DNA of 17,522 nt, taken from positions 1 to 17,522 of the forward strand of contig CAKPRA010000036.1 of the NCBI GenBank assembly GCA_934180065.1, read 5' to 3'. Below the pieces are notes generated by a model that saw only the letters and a list, made by a program, of their open reading frames with translations, was not told where the DNA came from and ran no database searches. A program made the translations under genes and the position numbers. The number at the start of each line of letters is the position of its first letter. Position 1 is the stretch's first letter. The stretch is from an uncultured Clostridia bacterium (lineage in GTDB: Bacteria; Bacillota; Clostridia; TANB77; CAG-508). Positions 14,118 through 17,522 of the stretch are shown one piece after another.

Positions 14118-15638
14118 ATGTTATCTATAATTAAAAGTATATCCCTTAATGGTATAGAAGGGTTTATTGTTGACGTTCAGGTTGATATTTCAGGAGGTAT
14201 TCCTTGCTGGGAAGTTGTTGGGTTACCGGATGCAAGTGTTAGAGAATCTAAAGAAAGAGTTAAAATTGCAATTAAAAATTCGGGGTATGAGTTTCCTAGT
14301 AGAAGAATTGTAATTAATCTTGCTCCTGCTACTATAAAAAAGGAAGGTGCAATTTTTGATTTGCCAATAGCTATTGCAATTTTGATGGCTAGTGGGAATG
14401 TTCAGTATTTTAATTTTGATGAAATTGTATTTTTGGGAGAGCTTTCTTTTGATGGAAAAATAAATCCTGTAAGGGGTGTGCTTGCTATGTGTATTGAAGC
14501 CAAAAAGATGGGATTTAAAAAAATTATTGTTCCAAAAGAAAATGCAAAAGAAGCAAGTATTGTTGAGAATATTGATGTTATTCCTGTTAAAACATTAAAT
14601 CAAGTTATAGCATTCCTTAATAAAAAAATAAATATTGTTCCGGAAAAATTAGATGTTGGTGTTTGGCTAAATAAGAGGCAAAAATATAATATGGATTTTT
14701 CTGAAGTTAAAGGTCAAAAAAATGTAAAGAGAGCATTGGAAGTTGCTGCATCAGGTGGACATAATTGTTTATTAATAGGTAGTCCTGGATCTGGAAAAAC
14801 GATGATGGCCAAAAGAATTCCAACTATTTTACCAAATTTAAGTTTTGAAGAAGCCTTGGAGGTAACGAAAATTCATAGTATAGTTGGAAATATTACAAAT
14901 GATATTCCATTTATGGTAAATCGACCGTTTATTTCGCCTCATCATACAACTTCTAAGATTTCTTTAGTGGGAGGAGGTAAGAACCCAAGACCAGGAGATA
15001 TTAGTTTATCTCATTATGGTGTTTTGTTTTTAGATGAATTACCTGAATTTGATAAGGCTACTTTAGAGGTTTTAAGAGAGCCTTTGGAGGATGGAAAAAT
15101 TACAATTAGTAGATTAAATTCGACAGTAACATATCCTTCAAGATTTATGCTTGTGGCAAGTATGAATCCTTGTCCATGCGGATATTATGGGTCTGATAAA
15201 GATTGCTCTTGTAGCAGTAAAGCTATTCAAAACTATTTTGGAAAAATTAGTGGACCCTTATTGGATAGAATAGATATTCAAGTGGAGGTTAGTAGTGTTA
15301 AATATGAGGATTTGGGTGTTCATTTACCCGAAGAGCCTTCAGAAACTATACGAAATAGGGTTCAAAAGACTAGAAATATCCAAATTAAGAGATATAAAGA
15401 AGATGGAATTTTTTCAAATTCTGAGCTTACACCAAGATTAATTGAGAAGTACTGTGCTCTTAATGATGAATGTACGGATATTTTAAAGAAGATTTTCAAC
15501 AGATTGGGTTTGAGTGCAAGGGCATATGGAAGAATTTTAAAAGTTGCTAGAACTATTGCTGATATGCAGGAGTGTGAGAATATTGAGAAAATGCATTTAT
15601 TAGAGGCTATTCAGTATAGAAGTTTAGATAAAAAATAA
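14118..15638 (+). CDS. comM: ComM/YifB family AAA+ ATPase (Mg-chelatase-like)
   Basis: This 506-residue protein matches the family length. Characterised ComM is a hexameric helicase that promotes branch migration during natural transformation. It has an N-terminal Lon-protease-like ChlI domain with GLPDASVRESKERVKIAI (35-52) and NLAPATIKKEGAIFDLPIA (67-85). The AAA+ domain has Walker A GSPGSGKT (221-228), Walker B VLFLDELPEF (302-311) and sensor region SMNPCPCGYYG (348-358) with a possible metal-binding CPCG...CSC cluster (352-365). The C-terminal lid contains LSARAYGRILKVARTIADM (465-483). The start is ATG with AAAGGAG at 14106-14112. The gene is bracketed by repeat copies, 255 nt after copy 1 and about 20 nt before copy 2, with no ordinary terminator in between. 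Confidence 0.95.
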   Translation: MLSIIKSISLNGIEGFIVDVQVDISGGIPCWEVVGLPDASVRESKERVKIAIKNSGYEFPSRRIVINLAPATIKKEGAIFDLPIAIAILMASGNVQYFNFDEIVFLGELSFDGKINPVRGVLAMCIEAKKMGFKKIIVPKENAKEASIVENIDVIPVKTLNQVIAFLNKKINIVPEKLDVGVWLNKRQKYNMDFSEVKGQKNVKRALEVAASGGHNCLLIGSPGSGKTMMAKRIPTILPNLSFEEALEVTKIHSIVGNITNDIPFMVNRPFISPHHTTSKISLVGGGKNPRPGDISLSHYGVLFLDELPEFDKATLEVLREPLEDGKITISRLNSTVTYPSRFMLVASMNPCPCGYYGSDKDCSCSSKAIQNYFGKISGPLLDRIDIQVEVSSVKYEDLGVHLPEEPSETIRNRVQKTRNIQIKRYKEDGIFSNSELTPRLIEKYCALNDECTDILKKIFNRLGLSARAYGRILKVARTIADMQECENIEKMHLLEAIQYRSLDKK

Positions 15639-15643
15639 GATGG

Positions 15644-15806
15644 TATATATAAAATTACTAGAATAAGCCGGAAATGTGAATATATATATTAAAAATACGT
15701 TCCTTGCTGGTCGCCCATACAAAGTGGTGTGAGGATTGTAGTGCCCTCGTTTAAGTTTGGTGGCATTAGGATATTAACTAAAAGCTCCCAAGCTGCACGT
15801 GCTTTT
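15644..15806 (+). repeat. Inverted-repeat element, copy 2 (right inverted repeat lost), first tandem unit
   Basis: It has the left inverted repeat (15670-15695, starting GGAAATGTG) and the full core from 15696 to GCTGCACGT (about 15800). It then breaks off into GCTTTT and the start of the next unit, so the right inverted repeat is missing. Positions 15644-15806 repeat at 15807-15969 with a 163-bp period, including 17 bp of flanking TATATATAAAATTACTA. The core differs from copies 1 and 3 at a few positions. Confidence 0.85.
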
Positions 15807-16004
15807 TATATATAAAATTACTAGAATAAGCCGGAAATGTGAATATATATATTAAAAATACGTTCCTTGCTGGTCGCCCATACAAAGTAGTGTGAGGATT
15901 GTAGTGCCCTCGTTTAAGTTTTGTGGCATTAGGATATTAACTAAAAGCTCCCAAGCTGCGCGTCACTTTTTTTAATATATATATTCACATTTCCTACTCT
16001 ACTA
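15807..16004 (+). repeat. Inverted-repeat element, copy 3 (full), second tandem unit
   Basis: Left inverted repeat 15833-15858 and right inverted repeat 15969-15994 are perfect 26-nt complements (GGAAATGTGAATATA... and reverse). The 108-nt core differs from copy 1 by one base. The inverted repeats read GGAAAT...ATTTCC, where copy 1 reads GGATAT...ATATCC, so pairing is kept by a paired change. TACTCTACTA follows the right end, as in copy 1. It lies about 120 nt upstream of dprA. Confidence 0.87.
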
Positions 16005-16101
16005 TTTTTAATTGGTAATTTATTAAAGTGTGTAGTTTGTACATTTTATATGTATATACTGTAGCTTGAAAATAAATGTGAATAGTAATAATAAATATTT
16101 T

Positions 16102-16120
16102 AAGGAGGAACAAATTTATT
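16102..16120 (+). promoter_or_regulatory. Ribosome binding site that points to an ATT start for dprA
   Basis: AAGGAGG (16102-16108) is a near-perfect Shine-Dalgarno sequence. The ATT at 16118-16120, 9 nt downstream, is in frame with dprA. No ATG, GTG or TTG is in frame until TTG 16169, which has no Shine-Dalgarno of its own. Confidence 0.65.
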
Positions 16121-17029
16121 AAAAAGATTTTTGAATTATATTGTACAGATGACAATTTTCCAGATTCTTTGAAAAATGTTAAACCTAAAGTTAAGAAAAT
16201 TTATGCATATGGAAACCTGGATTTATTATATAAGAAATCTATTGCTGTTATAGGCTCTAGAAATAGTAGTGAATATGGTAGATCTATAGCTAAGAAAATT
16301 ACTAAAGAGCTGATTGAAAAGGATATTGTTATTATAAGTGGAATGGCTGTGGGCATTGATTCTGTTGCCCATAAAGCTTGTATTGAAAATGGAGGGAAAA
16401 CTATTGCTGTTTTAGGAGGTGGATTTAAAAATATATATCCAAAAGAGAATGTAAACCTTTTTTATGAGATTTTAAATAGGGAGGGTTTGCTTATTTCAGA
16501 ATTTCCAATAAATTATCCTGTTCAAATGAAAAATTTTCCGAGAAGGAATAGGATTATAAGTGGACTATCTGATGGTGTTTTAGTTATTGAGGCTGCTTAT
16601 AGAAGTGGGACAAGTATTACTGCAAGAAATGCAAAGTTACAGGGAAAACCAGTATTTTGTGTTCCGAATGCAATTGGAAATAAAAATAGTTTTGGTGTCA
16701 TTGAGCTTGTGAAAAACGGTGCGAGTATAGTTACTTGTGGTAATGAAATACTTAAAAATATTGGAATTGATGTTAAAGATGAAGTCAATAGTGATATTAA
16801 AAAAAGGATGTCTAAAATGTATAAGACGTTTGAAACATTAGACAAAGATTCAAAGAAGATATTTTTAGCTTTAAAAGAATATGGAATTTTAGATAGTGAA
16901 ATATTATCTTTAAAGACTGATTTAGATATTGCTAAAGTTAATCAAATTTTAACATATATGGAATTAGACGAAATTATTGTTAGTACAGGATTTAATAAAT
17001 ATAAATTAAATGAGGTTTTTTGTGAGTAG
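16118..17029 (+). CDS. dprA: DNA processing protein DprA (Smf), probable ATT start
   Basis: DprA binds incoming single-stranded DNA in transformation and loads RecA. From ATT 16118 it has 303 residues. The pre-Rossmann segment DDNFPDSLKNVKPKVKKIYA (11-30) resembles the YPxxLxxI...P..LYxKGN block of homologues. Starting at the first standard codon, TTG 16169, would cut this block in half and leave 286 residues. The Rossmann-like domain has IGSRNSSEYG (45-54), SGMAVGIDSVAHKACIENGG (74-93), LGGGFKNIYP (99-108), FPRRNRIISGLSDGVLVIEA (140-159) and SGTSITA (163-169). A winged-helix-like C-terminus covers about 240-300. The N-terminal SAM/HhH domain of longer DprA proteins is missing. It overlaps yraN by 8 nt. 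Alternative: the true 5' end was lost and the frame is a relic there. Confidence 0.85.
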   Translation: MKKIFELYCTDDNFPDSLKNVKPKVKKIYAYGNLDLLYKKSIAVIGSRNSSEYGRSIAKKITKELIEKDIVIISGMAVGIDSVAHKACIENGGKTIAVLGGGFKNIYPKENVNLFYEILNREGLLISEFPINYPVQMKNFPRRNRIISGLSDGVLVIEAAYRSGTSITARNAKLQGKPVFCVPNAIGNKNSFGVIELVKNGASIVTCGNEILKNIGIDVKDEVNSDIKKRMSKMYKTFETLDKDSKKIFLALKEYGILDSEILSLKTDLDIAKVNQILTYMELDEIIVSTGFNKYKLNEVFCE

Positions 17030-17378
17030 TAAAGATTTTGGTAAAGCTGGAGAGGATATTGCTTGTAGATATCTGAAGAAACAAAATTATCAAATAATTG
17101 AGCGTAATTTTTTTTATAATGGTGGAGAAATTGATATTATTGCTTTTGATATTGAAAAAAATGAATTGGTTTTTTTTGAAGTGAAGACTAGATCAAATAA
17201 AGCATATGGGTTACCGTCTGAGGCTGTTGATAATTTTAAGATTAAAAGAATATTAAGGGGAGCGAAGTTTTATATGCATATACATAGTTTGGAAAATGTT
17301 TTTGTGAGATTTGATGTATTGGAGTTGTTTTTTGTGAATGATAGGTATTTGGTAAATCATTTGAAGCAGATTTTATGA
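17022..17378 (+). CDS. yraN: UPF0102 family protein YraN (predicted PD-(D/E)XK nuclease fold)
   Basis: This 118-residue protein is of the usual family size. Family residues: E11 in FGKAGEDIA (6-14), NGGEIDIIAFD (33-43) with D38, and FFEVKTRS (51-58) with E53 and K55, which together form the PD-(D/E)XK-type active site. Its biological role is not established, although it commonly lies beside comM and dprA. An in-frame ATG at 17010 would add four residues. GTG 17022 is preferred because TGAGG at 17011-17015 then sits 6 nt upstream and the family start lies a few residues before GxxGE. It overlaps the dprA stop by 8 nt, indicating translational coupling. Confidence 0.9.
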   Translation: MSSKDFGKAGEDIACRYLKKQNYQIIERNFFYNGGEIDIIAFDIEKNELVFFEVKTRSNKAYGLPSEAVDNFKIKRILRGAKFYMHIHSLENVFVRFDVLELFFVNDRYLVNHLKQIL

Positions 17379-17522
17379 AACCACATTGATGTATTAGATT
17401 AATAATAGTTGTAATATATTTTTTTTAAGAATATTAAATATAAACCAGGTCTAAGACATGAAAAATTTTTCAAATCTCAGAAAAGTCTTTAAATTTCAGT
17501 CAAAATTATATATATTTTAAAA

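Noticed and set aside
13681..16004. comM as cargo of a composite transposon, or the repeats as a CRISPR array
   Set aside because: There is no transposase, no convincing target-site duplication, and comM is an ordinary neighbour of dprA and yraN. The repeats are too long and too few, and are not separated by regular spacers.
16037..16060. Promoter for dprA (TTGTAC and TATACT)
   Set aside because: The boxes are only 12 nt apart, too close for sigma-A. Transcription from comM or from within the element is equally possible.
17379..17522. Further gene or terminator after yraN
   Set aside because: These 144 nt are AT-rich with no credible start, frame or strong hairpin before the window ends.

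Overview
This is an AT-rich window (roughly 70% A+T by eye) from what is most likely a low-GC Gram-positive bacterium of the Clostridia. The order mraZ-rsmH-ftsL-pbp-murE-mraY-ftsW-murG is the Firmicutes version of the division and cell-wall (dcw) cluster. The comM/dprA/yraN group, Shine-Dalgarno sites close to AGGAGG, and several TTG/GTG starts also fit. MurE carries a DNPR motif, which predicts a meso-diaminopimelate peptidoglycan. No species can be named from the sequence alone.

Layout. (1) 1-451: three tRNA genes. A truncated tRNA-Ser(UGA) on the minus strand diverges from tRNA-Gly(GCC) and tRNA-Cys(GCA), with recognisable sigma-A promoters and two intrinsic terminators. (2) 519-1614: a self-contained transcription unit with a perfect-consensus promoter and strong terminator. 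It encodes one exported acidic protein of unknown function with a dockerin-like calcium-loop motif. (3) 1825-11332: the dcw cluster. It starts with a sigma-A promoter overlapped by MraZ-box repeats (autoregulation) and a long mraZ-rsmH spacer holding a degenerate ACAAAAGAT repeat series. A terminator-like hairpin between ftsL and the first penicillin-binding protein gene probably splits the cluster. The second half makes UDP-MurNAc-tripeptide (MurE), lipid I (MraY) and lipid II (MurG), and polymerises and crosslinks it (FtsW with the class B PBP). murF, murD, murB, ftsQ, ftsA and ftsZ are not in the window. (4) 11335-13677: a convergent bidirectional terminator, then a second, paralogous class B PBP on the minus strand with two PASTA domains. 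(5) 13681-17378: comM, dprA and yraN, the natural-transformation/DNA-processing neighbourhood. comM is flanked by three copies of a short repeat element: one upstream and a tandem pair downstream.

The most unusual content is that repeat element. It is about 163 bp, with 26-bp nearly perfect terminal inverted repeats around a 108-nt GC-richer core that differs by only one base between the two full copies. The inverted repeats of the two full copies differ from each other by a paired, compensatory change. It encodes no protein and resembles either a recently active miniature mobile element or a family of structured RNAs. I do not recognise it as a named family. A second oddity is dprA: the conserved reading frame and an ideal Shine-Dalgarno site point to an ATT start codon, 17 codons upstream of the first conventional start.
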